Of a stretch of DNA of 14,995 nt, positions 6,800-14,083 are shown in pieces; within the stretch, counting starts at the first letter, position 1; each line of letters begins with the position of its first letter. The notes under the pieces are model-generated. The model did no database searches. It was given only the letters and a program-made list of their open reading frames with translations, and was not told the origin of the DNA. Location: the NCBI GenBank assembly GCA_900547435.1, contig URGO01000073.1:1-14995 (forward strand), written 5' to 3'. Position numbers and translations under genes: made by a program. The stretch comes from an uncultured Parabacteroides sp. (GTDB lineage: Bacteria > Bacteroidota > Bacteroidia > Bacteroidales > Tannerellaceae).

Positions 6800-7612
6800 T
6801 TACAATAAATAAGACAATCCTACCCCTGAACTGATTCCCAATACCGGATGCCAAAGGGCTACCGCATCCATTCCAAACCGTTTCCATTTGAAACCCGCCC
6901 CCAAGCAAGGAAGAAAGGGACTGGTCTGCACACCAGCCCGCACCTGAAACCGTTCCCAAGCCACATACTCCATACCGAAACCGCCTCTGACCTGATGCAT
7001 CTCATTCCAAGAAACAAATGCCGTTATCAACAAGTTGTTTATAATTTCATAGTTAAAACCCGTTTGAATTTCGTATGTAGTTAACTCTTTTATTTCTATA
7101 TCTTTAGAAGCTATTCGCACGGAAGGCAAATCGCTTACCGAAATACCTATCAACAATTTATCAATAGGAGAATAAACCATCCCGATATCCGTGGACAAAC
7201 GTGCCGGAGTCTCGGTATAAAGCTCGGATTGAATCCAAGTATATTGAAAAGCGACACCTACCGACCAATGCGGATTCAACCTCTTTGCCAATGCCATCCG
7301 CACCCTGTTTTGCCGGTACTGGTCATATCCGAAGGAAGAGAGATAAAGAGCCGCCGATAAGAACCGGTTGGGATACTGGATGCTCCCGTTAACCGTCCCT
7401 AACTCTTTCAAGGCATACCGGTTGAAGTATTCCAGCCGGACCATACTTTGTGGGGAAAATTCGAGTAAAGCCGGATTGTAAACCGATGAGAGCGTAACGC
7501 CATTCCCGCCCATTCCTAATGCACGAATATCCGGCACACGCAGGTTTTCTCCCGCAAAAAGGGGAAAAACAACTCCTGCCAATAAGATAAACCAATACTT
7601 TTTCATAGCCAT
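6800..7612 (-). CDS. PorV/PorQ-like outer-membrane protein
   Basis: A 270-residue exported protein with a signal peptide (AMKKYW, hydrophobic core, FAGE near 19-22). After it comes RALGMGGNGVTLSS, a block like that near the N-terminus of PorV/PorQ and FadL-like barrels (A-x-x-x-GG with a following YNPA/L segment), then strands typical of a beta-barrel and the ending GVGLSYLL. PorV and PorQ are type IX secretion components, but many paralogues of the fold in Bacteroidetes have no proven role, so assignment to secretion is not claimed. An alternative ATG two codons downstream (7604-7606) is equally plausible. It is the first gene of the operon with the helix-hairpin-helix barrel gene, 9 bases apart, and has its own -7 element at 7641-7648. 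Confidence 0.68.
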   Translation of the reverse strand: MAMKKYWFILLAGVVFPLFAGENLRVPDIRALGMGGNGVTLSSVYNPALLEFSPQSMVRLEYFNRYALKELGTVNGSIQYPNRFLSAALYLSSFGYDQYRQNRVRMALAKRLNPHWSVGVAFQYTWIQSELYTETPARLSTDIGMVYSPIDKLLIGISVSDLPSVRIASKDIEIKELTTYEIQTGFNYEIINNLLITAFVSWNEMHQVRGGFGMEYVAWERFQVRAGVQTSPFLPCLGAGFKWKRFGMDAVALWHPVLGISSGVGLSYLL

Positions 7613-7640
7613 TGGGTTTTGTCTGATTTTTATTTGGCTT

Positions 7641-7648
7641 CAAAGGTA
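7641..7648 (-). promoter_or_regulatory. -7 element of the two-gene envelope operon
   Basis: TACCTTTG on the minus strand, a perfect TAnnTTTG, lies 28 bases upstream of the ATG of the PorV/PorQ-like gene. A matching TTTG at the -33 distance is not evident. It is expected to drive both envelope genes. Confidence 0.5.
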
Positions 7649-8206
7649 CAATAATTTGTGGGATAATGAAAATTTAAGCTTTAAAATCGCACAAGGAAGA
7701 TTTCGGGGAATCCACTCAATTTGACAATATGACAAAACGTCAAATTATCCCTCGAAATACGCCCGTTTTTCGACCCGGTGTACAGATTTTTTCCGGAGAT
7801 GCCCTTCTCAACGAGTTAAAAAGCCGGTTTTTGAAGATAACCCACAGGGTATTATCCGCTTATCAAAGCATTTCTTGGTTCGGAAAAATCTTCCTTTTAG
7901 ACGAATTGGAGGCTATATACAAGGGAAATAAAAGGCTTTCTCACCCTAAGAACCATTATTCCCGGAAAAATAAGGGACATTCCCCCCAAAAGATGCCGAG
8001 CAATTTCGGGAAACATAGGCATCTTTGCCCCAAAAGAGCCCATACTTTGGAGAGAAAGATAGGCATAAATCTGCCCGAAACCCGGTATAAACGAATGGAA
8101 ATCCCCCTTATTCCGTCCTATTTGGAAAGATTTGAGAGAAATGCCCGTCAGCATAAATCGGAGAAATGTTGCAAAACGTAAGTTTAGAATGCCATTTCCT
8201 GACTAT
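7649..8206. other. intergenic gap without a convincing gene
   Basis: About 560 bases beyond the promoter of the envelope operon and after the end of the polyprenyl synthase gene. A plus-strand frame at 7729-8181 (150 codons) and a minus-strand frame at 7897-8154 overlap each other; the first is very rich in Lys, Arg and His, has no recognisable domain and no -7 element, so I do not call either a gene. The stretch contains small inverted repeats: AATTTGAC (7718-7725) with GTCAAATT (7739-7746), and AAAGATGCC (7989-7997) with GGCATCTTT (8018-8026). The block CCCCAAAAGA occurs twice near 7985 and 8029. It may be a decayed gene or a non-coding repeat element. Confidence 0.45.
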
Positions 8207-9178
8207 TTACTTTTCCCGATACACAATATAATCCGCCAAATCGACAAGTGCCTTTTTAGCCGCAGAATCCGGTAATGGGTCAAGCGCTTCGATGGCTTTG
8301 TCATGGTAATCCATCATCCGCCGTTCCGCATATTCGATTCCCCCGTTCGCCTTTGCGAAGTCGATAAGGCGTTCGACCTGCTCATCCGTAAAGTCCTTGG
8401 CAAGGATAATCCGGCGATACGCCTCCGCCTCCTCGCCCCCGTGTTGCAAAGCAAACAAAAGAGGGAGCGTAACTTTACCCTCGCGGATATCATTTCCGGT
8501 AGGCTTTCCGATATGGGATTCCTTGAAGTAATCGAAAATATCATCCTTGATTTGGAAGGCATACCCGATAAGCTCACCAAACCGGCGCATTATCCCGATT
8601 TGCGCATCGCCCGCCCCGGCCGAGATTGCCCCAATAGTCGTACAAGCCGAAAGCAACGTTGCGGTTTTCTTATAAATCACCTGCAAATAACAATCCTCAT
8701 CCAGGATACTCTCATCAGCCGTTTCCATCTGCTTGATTTCTCCCTCCGAAAGGTCGCGCCCCAAGTTGGAGACGATGCCCACTATCCGCAAATCGCCCGT
8801 CTGGATGGAACGGATCAGTGCCGTAGACAAGATATAATCGCCGGTCAGGATGGCCACACGATTATCAAATATCGCATTCAAAGAAGGCACTCCGCGTCGT
8901 TGCCTGGTCTCGTCAATAACATCATCATGTATCAGCGTAGCTGTATGCAATAATTCCAGAAACACGGCCGAGTTAATCGTACTTTCGGTAATAGTGCCAC
9001 AAGCCTTGGCCGATAACAACACCAACAAAGGGCGGATATGCTTACCGGTCGCACCCAGTATCTGGTCGATAGCCGCCTGCAAAAGACCCGTTCCGCTTCG
9101 CAAGGAGGACTCAAACTCTTCGTTGAAGCGGGCAAATTCTCCGGCCACCGGTTCTTCTATTTTGTTTCTTTCAGTCAT
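8207..9178 (-). CDS. long-chain polyprenyl diphosphate synthase
   Basis: A 323-residue trans-isoprenyl diphosphate synthase of the IspB/octaprenyl-type group. It condenses isopentenyl diphosphate onto an allylic diphosphate to make the side chain of the respiratory quinone, which in Bacteroidales is menaquinone. Seen: GKHIRP at 45-50, the first aspartate-rich motif IHDDVID at 83-89 (Asp85, Asp86, Asp89) followed by RRG, LTGDY at 111-115, and the second motif KDDIFD at 211-216 with GKPTGNDIREGK after it. The residues before the first motif (ELLHTATLIHDD) are small, which fits a long-chain product. Exact chain length cannot be read. No signal peptide. The ATG at 9176-9178 gives the usual N-terminus. 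The gene is divergent from polA. Confidence 0.9.
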   Translation of the reverse strand: MTERNKIEEPVAGEFARFNEEFESSLRSGTGLLQAAIDQILGATGKHIRPLLVLLSAKACGTITESTINSAVFLELLHTATLIHDDVIDETRQRRGVPSLNAIFDNRVAILTGDYILSTALIRSIQTGDLRIVGIVSNLGRDLSEGEIKQMETADESILDEDCYLQVIYKKTATLLSACTTIGAISAGAGDAQIGIMRRFGELIGYAFQIKDDIFDYFKESHIGKPTGNDIREGKVTLPLLFALQHGGEEAEAYRRIILAKDFTDEQVERLIDFAKANGGIEYAERRMMDYHDKAIEALDPLPDSAAKKALVDLADYIVYREK

Positions 9179-9196
9179 AATTCTTTAAATGCTATG

Positions 9197-9204
9197 CAAA
9201 AGTA
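9197..9204 (-). promoter_or_regulatory. -7 element of the polyprenyl synthase gene
   Basis: TACTTTTG on the minus strand fits TAnnTTTG and lies 18 bases upstream of the ATG. The -33 region would fall in the left arm of the inverted repeat at 9218-9235, where no exact TTTG is present on the minus strand. Confidence 0.45.
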
Positions 9205-9217
9205 ACAAAAAGTATTG

Positions 9218-9272
9218 AGAAGCTGTTTTGAATTTCTTCGGAAAAATCTGGAATAAATTCAAAACAGCTTCT
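9218..9272. repeat. perfect 18-bp inverted repeat (hairpin) between divergent genes
   Basis: The 18 bases at 9218-9235 (starting AGAAGCTGTTTTG) are exactly the reverse complement of 9255-9272, separated by 19 bases. The arms are far longer than chance would give in a 155-base gap. On the plus strand the right arm is followed shortly by a T-run at 9284-9290, so the structure has the shape of a rho-independent terminator, but no plus-strand gene ends here: both neighbours start nearby and point away. It may be a mobile palindromic repeat or a regulatory element of one of the two genes. Confidence 0.8.
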
Positions 9273-9291
9273 GAGTAAGCGACTTTTTTTG

Positions 9292-9299
9292 TACATTTA
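9292..9299 (+). promoter_or_regulatory. possible -7 element of polA
   Basis: TACATTTA differs from TAnnTTTG at the last base and lies 35 bases upstream of the polA ATG, right after the T-run that follows the inverted repeat. No convincing -33 is seen at the usual distance, so this is a weak call. Confidence 0.3.
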
Positions 9300-9333
9300 C
9301 CCCAAATTGTTAGTATAAAAATAGGACAAAGCA

Positions 9334-12105
9334 ATGAAATTATTCCTGATAGACGCATACGCATTGATTTATCGTTCGTATTATGCTTTTATAAAAAATC
9401 CGAGAATCAACTCGAAAGGGCAAAACACTTCGGCCATTTTCGGATTCATCAATTCGCTGGAAGATGTGTTGAAACGCGAACAGCCCACACACCTTGCGGT
9501 AGCGTTCGACCCGTCCGGCCCGACCTTCCGCCATGAGGCTTTCGAACAATACAAAGCCCAGCGCGAAGAGACGCCCGAAGTCATCCGCCAATCTGTCCCC
9601 ATCATCAAAGAGATTATCCGGGGATATAACATTCCACTCCTGGAAGTGCCGCATTACGAGGCGGATGATGTCATCGGGACAATTGCCCGGCAAGCCGCCG
9701 GACAAGGATTTGAGGTGTATATGATGACACCGGACAAGGATTACGGGCAATTGGTGGCCGACCATATTTATATGTACCGACCGAAGTTCGGAGGTGATTA
9801 TGAAGTATTGGGTGTCCGGGAGGTTCTGGAGAAATATAATCTGAAATCCACCGAGCAGGTCATCGACCTTTTGGGGTTGATGGGCGATACCGCGGATAAC
9901 ATTCCGGGATGCCCGGGCGTAGGCGAAAAAACCGCCCAGAAATTGCTGGCCGAATTCGGCTCTATCGAAAACCTGTTGGCCAACACGGATAAACTGAAAG
10001 GTGCGCAAAAGAAAAAGGTTGAGGAGAATAAAGAACAGATAACTTTCTCGAAATTCTTAGCCACCATCAAAACCGATGTGCCTATCACGTTTGATGCTTC
10101 TCTGTGCGAACGAAAAGAGCCGGACAAAGAACGCCTGATTTCCATCTATACGGATTTGGAATTCCGGAACTTCATCCAACGATTGAAGGGAGAACCTGCC
10201 TCAAATGTCCCCCAAGCACCCGGAACTCCCCCCCAATCGCCCCAATTGGATTTGTTTGCCAGCGATTTATCCGAAGAAACGGCTTCTTCCTCCCTATCCG
10301 ATCTGGCCCACACCCCGCATACCTATCACCTTGTCGATACGGAAGAGAAACGGATGGAACTATCCCGTATGTTGGCCGGCCGGAAATCGTTTGCCTTTGA
10401 TACGGAAACCGACGGACTTGACCCTTTGACGTCCGGATTGGTGGGTATGTCTTTTGCCATCCGCGAACAAGAGGCCTGGTATGTACCGGTCCCGGCGGAT
10501 AAAGAGAAGGCCATCGAAGTGATTGCTCCGTTCGCCCCGGTATTGCAAAATCCGGAAATCCAGAAAATCGGGCAAAACATCAAGTTCGATATCTTGGCTC
10601 TCCGCAAATATGGTGTGAAGGTTTCCGGACCTTTGTTTGACACCATGCTGGCACACTATTTGCTGAATCCGGAATTAAGGCACGGGATGGATTATCTGGC
10701 GGAAACCTATCTGCATTATAAGCCCATGCCTATAGAGAACCTGATTGGCCCGAAAGGGAAAAAACAAGGTTCCATGCGAAATGTCCCATTGGAAAAAATT
10801 AAAGAATATGCGGCCGAAGACGCGGATGTAACCCTTCGTTTGAAAAACTTCTTCGAACCGAATCTGCATCAAGAGGGATTGGATGATTTGTTTTACAAAA
10901 TGGAAATGCCCTTGATTTATGTCCTTGCGGAGATGGAAGCTACCGGCGTAAAGCTGGACACGGAGGCTCTAAAGCAATCATCCAACGAGCTAAGCAAGCA
11001 ATTAGTTCTACTGGAAGAGGAGATTCATGCGTTGGCGGGACAAGCATTCAACATCAATTCTCCGGCACAGGTAGGCGAAGTCTTGTTCGATAAACTGAAG
11101 TTGGACGAGAAAGCCAAGAAAACGAAGAAAGGAAGTTATAGCACCAGCGAGGATATCCTGGAAAAGCTCCGCAATAAGCATCCGATAGTCGGTAAACTCC
11201 TGGAATTCCGAGGCGTAAAGAAGTTGCTAAGTACCTATATCGATGCTCTTCCGATATTGATTCATCCGGATACAGGGAAAGTGCATACTTCCTATAATCA
11301 GGCGGTTACAGCCACCGGAAGGTTGAGCTCTACGAACCCGAACCTGCAAAATATCCCGGTAAGAGACGAATTGGGACGTGAAATCCGAAAAGCGTTTATA
11401 GCTGACCAAGATTGTATTTTCTTCTCGGCCGATTATTCGCAAATCGAACTTCGCATCATGGCACATCTGAGCGGAGACAAACACATGGTCGATGCGTTTT
11501 GTAGCGGGGAGGATATCCATGCCGCTACGGCCTCCAAGATTTATAATGTACCCATCCAAGAGGTCACTTCGGATATGCGCCGAAAAGCGAAAACGGCCAA
11601 TTTCGGAATTATTTATGGTATCTCGACCTTTGGCTTGGCGGAACGCCTGAATATCCCGCGTACCGAAGCCAAGGAATTAATCGAGGGATATTTCCAGACC
11701 TATCCCCAAATACGGGCTTACATGGACGAAAGCATCCGCGTGGCCAAAGAACAGGGATATGTGGAAACGATATTCAAACGCAAACGGTTCCTGCCGGACA
11801 TCAATTCGCACAATGCCATTGTCCGTGGATATGCCGAACGAAATGCCATTAACGCACCGATTCAAGGAAGTGCCGCGGATATCATCAAATTGGCTATGAT
11901 TCAAATTCATCAGCGTTTCGAAACAGAAAAGCTAAAGAGTCGCATGATTCTACAAGTACATGACGAATTGAACTTCAATGTATATCCGGATGAGATAGAT
12001 AAAGTAAAAGAAATTGTCCTGAATTGCATGGAACATGTGGTAGAACTTCGTGTCCCGTTAATAGCTGATTGCGGAGAAGGAAAGAATTGGCTGGAAGCCC
12101 ATTAG
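9334..12105 (+). CDS. polA: DNA polymerase I
   Basis: A 923-residue family A polymerase, close to the usual length (E. coli 928), acting in Okazaki-fragment processing and repair. All three domains look intact. The 5' nuclease has Asp7 (FLID), YEADDVIG at 108-115, TPDKDYGQL at 132-140, GDTADNIPG at 184-192 and the helix-hairpin-helix CPGVGEKTA at 193-201. A Pro/Ser-rich linker (about 288-325) leads to the 3'-5' exonuclease with FDTETDG (Asp356, Glu358), GQNIKFD and the AAEDADVTLRL block, so proofreading should be active, unlike Taq. The polymerase domain has TGRLSSTNPNLQNIP, motif A DYSQIELR (Asp700), the fingers helix R749-K753-F757-Y761 and motif C QVHDEL (Asp877). The ATG at 9334 places Asp7 at the expected distance. 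Confidence 0.97.
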   Translation: MKLFLIDAYALIYRSYYAFIKNPRINSKGQNTSAIFGFINSLEDVLKREQPTHLAVAFDPSGPTFRHEAFEQYKAQREETPEVIRQSVPIIKEIIRGYNIPLLEVPHYEADDVIGTIARQAAGQGFEVYMMTPDKDYGQLVADHIYMYRPKFGGDYEVLGVREVLEKYNLKSTEQVIDLLGLMGDTADNIPGCPGVGEKTAQKLLAEFGSIENLLANTDKLKGAQKKKVEENKEQITFSKFLATIKTDVPITFDASLCERKEPDKERLISIYTDLEFRNFIQRLKGEPASNVPQAPGTPPQSPQLDLFASDLSEETASSSLSDLAHTPHTYHLVDTEEKRMELSRMLAGRKSFAFDTETDGLDPLTSGLVGMSFAIREQEAWYVPVPADKEKAIEVIAPFAPVLQNPEIQKIGQNIKFDILALRKYGVKVSGPLFDTMLAHYLLNPELRHGMDYLAETYLHYKPMPIENLIGPKGKKQGSMRNVPLEKIKEYAAEDADVTLRLKNFFEPNLHQEGLDDLFYKMEMPLIYVLAEMEATGVKLDTEALKQSSNELSKQLVLLEEEIHALAGQAFNINSPAQVGEVLFDKLKLDEKAKKTKKGSYSTSEDILEKLRNKHPIVGKLLEFRGVKKLLSTYIDALPILIHPDTGKVHTSYNQAVTATGRLSSTNPNLQNIPVRDELGREIRKAFIADQDCIFFSADYSQIELRIMAHLSGDKHMVDAFCSGEDIHAATASKIYNVPIQEVTSDMRRKAKTANFGIIYGISTFGLAERLNIPRTEAKELIEGYFQTYPQIRAYMDESIRVAKEQGYVETIFKRKRFLPDINSHNAIVRGYAERNAINAPIQGSAADIIKLAMIQIHQRFETEKLKSRMILQVHDELNFNVYPDEIDKVKEIVLNCMEHVVELRVPLIADCGEGKNWLEAH

Positions 12106-12144
12106 CCAAGGCTTGTAGAGACGTAAGATTTTGTGTTTCCCAAA

Positions 12145-12189
12145 TGACAAAGCCCCAGAGGCAAGGCTATTGGGCATAAGCCTTGTCAG
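12145..12189. terminator. possible bidirectional terminator between polA and the GLUG gene
   Basis: Two genes converge here and the short gap is structured. CAAGGCT (12162-12168) pairs with AGCCTTG (12179-12185) around a 10-base loop, and the outer bases TGACAA and TTGTCA can extend the fold. CAAGGCTT also occurs at 12107-12114, which allows an alternative larger pairing with 12178-12185. No strong T-run follows in either direction, so a rho-independent mechanism is uncertain. Confidence 0.35.
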
Positions 12190-12210
12190 CTGGAGCTTTA
12201 TCCTCTCGAA

Positions 12211-13578
12211 TTATATTACGACTTTAACCCTTTCCTCACCTATACAGATGATATAAATACCCTGTCGCAATCCGGTGTATTGTTTCAATCCGATTTGCGA
12301 TTCGTTCTTTATAATTGTTCCGCTCATCGAAATAATCATCACCTGCTCTTGTTGAGGGGTCTGTACGAAGATAGAGCCGTCTTTGGCATAAACTTGGACT
12401 CCGGTTATTTCTTCGATAGATGTTGGAGGTACCTCCTCTTCACTCTCCATGGCTAATGTCGGAGATGTAATTTCCCCGTCTGCTCCTAAACTTGGTGCAG
12501 AAGCCCAACCATTCTCCGGAGTAAATATAGTTGCCATCTCTTTTACCAAATCTTCGGCAGATACTCCTTCATCCGAACCAGAAACTGATCCTTTTAAGTA
12601 ATTGCAGTTTTCGAGCATTGTCGTTGATGAATAAGTATAAGCTATTCCATATGCAATTCCTTCATCATCCGTACAGGTGATGGCGCCTACATTATAGCAA
12701 AACTGAATCAGTCCATTATCGGCTTCTCCGACAATTCCGGCAACTCCATCGGAACCGGTTATCTCACCTTCATTATATCCATACACAATTTCTGATGTTG
12801 TTGAGGCACGGAACGGTTCAGAATAAAATTCTCCTACGATACCACCTATACTAAAATCACCACTCACGGAACCGGAATTACTACAACTACGCACAGAACC
12901 GCCATTTGAATTTTGCCCTACGATTCCGCCAATACCATCATCCCCAAAAACTTTTCCGGAATTACTGCAATTCATAATCGTTCCGCCTTCATTATATCCG
13001 CAAATACCCCCGGTACGATCTCCGCTCTCTACCGTACCTAAAACAGAACCGCTATTTGTACAATACCGAATCGTCCCATATTCATTATACCCAACAATTC
13101 CTCCGTTCCGTTTATAAGCACAATTCAACGTAGCAGAATTATGGCAATTTTCAACGATTCCATTCTTGGAATAGCCCACCAATCCACCATGCCCGCCATC
13201 GGCATCACTATCTCCATTTACAATTCCGGCCAGCTTCACCCGTTTTATTGTTGCATCCTGGATATAGCCAAACAATCCTATATACTCGGAAGCCGAAATA
13301 TTAACGGTAAGGGTATGGTTATTGCCATCAAATATCCCATTAAAAGGAGTTTCTACCGAACCAATAACCGAAGATATCCCGCTTATATCTTGTTGTACCG
13401 CAAAATATTCGCCGGAAAAGTCGGTGCCATTCTTTACCTCATCTGCCAAGGCCTGCAAATCAGCTGCAGAAGAAATCTGATACGGGGAAGATGCAGTTCC
13501 TTCACCTGACCAAGTCTGTCCGTACATTGTCATTGGAAACAATAACAACGATAAAATCCATGTAGAAATTTTTCTCAT
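12211..13578 (-). CDS. secreted GLUG-repeat surface protein with C-terminal secretion/anchoring-like domain
   Basis: A 455-residue exported protein. Residues 1-20 form a signal peptide (MRKIS, hydrophobic core, MYGQ). From about residue 100 to 330 lie seven or eight imperfect repeats of the GLUG type, each of the form GGIVGYN-x-x-GTI-x-x-C-x-NSG-x-V, about 30 residues apart, which would stack into a beta-helix; most carry one Cys. A linker with acidic EEEVPP follows, and the last 65 residues (about 390-455) end in GLRQGIYIICIGEERVKVVI, like the C-terminal domains read by type IX secretion in Bacteroidetes. GLUG repeats occur in adhesin-like and secreted proteases; here no enzyme domain is present, so a binding or surface-structural role is likely. 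No clear TAnnTTTG is seen upstream. Confidence 0.8.
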   Translation of the reverse strand: MRKISTWILSLLLFPMTMYGQTWSGEGTASSPYQISSAADLQALADEVKNGTDFSGEYFAVQQDISGISSVIGSVETPFNGIFDGNNHTLTVNISASEYIGLFGYIQDATIKRVKLAGIVNGDSDADGGHGGLVGYSKNGIVENCHNSATLNCAYKRNGGIVGYNEYGTIRYCTNSGSVLGTVESGDRTGGICGYNEGGTIMNCSNSGKVFGDDGIGGIVGQNSNGGSVRSCSNSGSVSGDFSIGGIVGEFYSEPFRASTTSEIVYGYNEGEITGSDGVAGIVGEADNGLIQFCYNVGAITCTDDEGIAYGIAYTYSSTTMLENCNYLKGSVSGSDEGVSAEDLVKEMATIFTPENGWASAPSLGADGEITSPTLAMESEEEVPPTSIEEITGVQVYAKDGSIFVQTPQQEQVMIISMSGTIIKNESQIGLKQYTGLRQGIYIICIGEERVKVVI

Positions 13579-13654
13579 AACTGTTTGTATTAATGGTTTA
13601 TAAAATAATCTTTATCTTGCATTTACACCACTTAACCAACCTTTATAAGAAAAC

Positions 13655-13738
13655 AAAAAAGTGCGAGCAAGTTGTTTATTATCAAAGGAAGGCATCGCCA
13701 AACGCCCCAAGACCGATAATAAAACAACAGCCCGCACT
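13655..13738 (-). terminator. terminator-like long hairpin with U-tract, minus strand
   Basis: On the minus strand 13738-13715 pairs with 13683-13660: AGTGCG, GC, TTGTTT and ATTATC all find partners, with one mismatch, one small internal loop and one bulge, around a 31-base loop. The 3' arm runs straight into TTTTTTG followed by TTT (complement of 13651-13660), the signature of a rho-independent terminator. It lies about 80 bases upstream of the GLUG gene, so it could end transcripts from the phosphatase-family gene upstream or act as an attenuator in the GLUG leader. The loop contains a small GGCGATGCC hairpin. Confidence 0.6.
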
Positions 13739-13960
13739 CTATGCTGTCAGATATACTTCTTCCTTACAAAAAAGTGTACAGCAAGAGTGCAAGCATTCAT
13801 TGTCTATTATTCCAGTCTTGTAAAAATTGGCGATTTTTCCTTTGGAATAATATCGTAAATGCTTCAACTCATCATATCTTTCCCATAAAAACCCGCTGAT
13901 TCTTATAGGAATTGCGACAAAATTAGGAATCTCAAGAATAAAATCAAAAGAAAAGCAAAA

Positions 13961-14015
13961 AATATCGGTTATTTTTCCAGAAATAACCAATATTTCTTTC
14001 CAAATAACCGACATT
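13961..14015. repeat. three-copy 14-base repeat, one copy inverted
   Basis: AATATCGGTTATTT (13961-13974) is followed after six bases by its near-perfect inverse AAATAACCAATATT (13981-13994, one mismatch), and then by a second inverse copy AAATAACCGACATT (14002-14015). The first two form a tight hairpin with loop TTCCAG; the second and third are direct repeats 21 bases apart. Two direct copies at two-turn spacing could be binding sites for a dimeric regulator, but the position, downstream of the phosphatase-family gene and about 380 bases upstream of the GLUG gene, does not settle the role. Confidence 0.7.
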
Positions 14016-14083
14016 TTCTGACTTTATTGGAATTACTTTATGTCTATCCGTTAAGCCAGAAATTTGTTCGTGAGGATCATTCA

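Larger units (their letters stand above)
13579..14083. other. AT-rich intergenic stretch with hairpins and a doubtful small reading frame
   Basis: About 500 bases between two minus-strand genes. It holds the terminator-like stem at 13655-13738 and the triple repeat at 13961-14015. A minus-strand frame at 13739-14014 (91 codons, ATG inside the third repeat copy) ends with TAG directly before the stem, which is how a small gene with its own terminator would look. However, the protein starts with residues encoded by the inverted repeats, has no recognisable domain and no -7 element, so I leave it uncalled. The sequence ACAAAAAAGTG followed by AGCAAG recurs at 13653 and 13766, hinting at a partial duplication. 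Confidence 0.5.

Noticed and set aside
7729..8181. Plus-strand frame of 150 codons
   Set aside because: Strongly basic, no domain, no promoter element, and overlapped by a frame on the other strand; left as part of the gap.
9218..9272. Invertible promoter flanked by inverted repeats, as used for phase variation in Bacteroidales
   Set aside because: Only 19 bases separate the arms, too little for a promoter segment, and no recombinase gene is near.
12360..13300. Repeated pattern resembling a tandem array or CRISPR
   Set aside because: The periodicity comes from the GLUG protein repeats; the DNA repeats are imperfect and in frame with the coding sequence.
13739..14014. Minus-strand frame of 91 codons ending at the terminator-like stem
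   Set aside because: The placement is suggestive, but the start lies in a repeat, no domain is recognisable and no -7 element precedes it.
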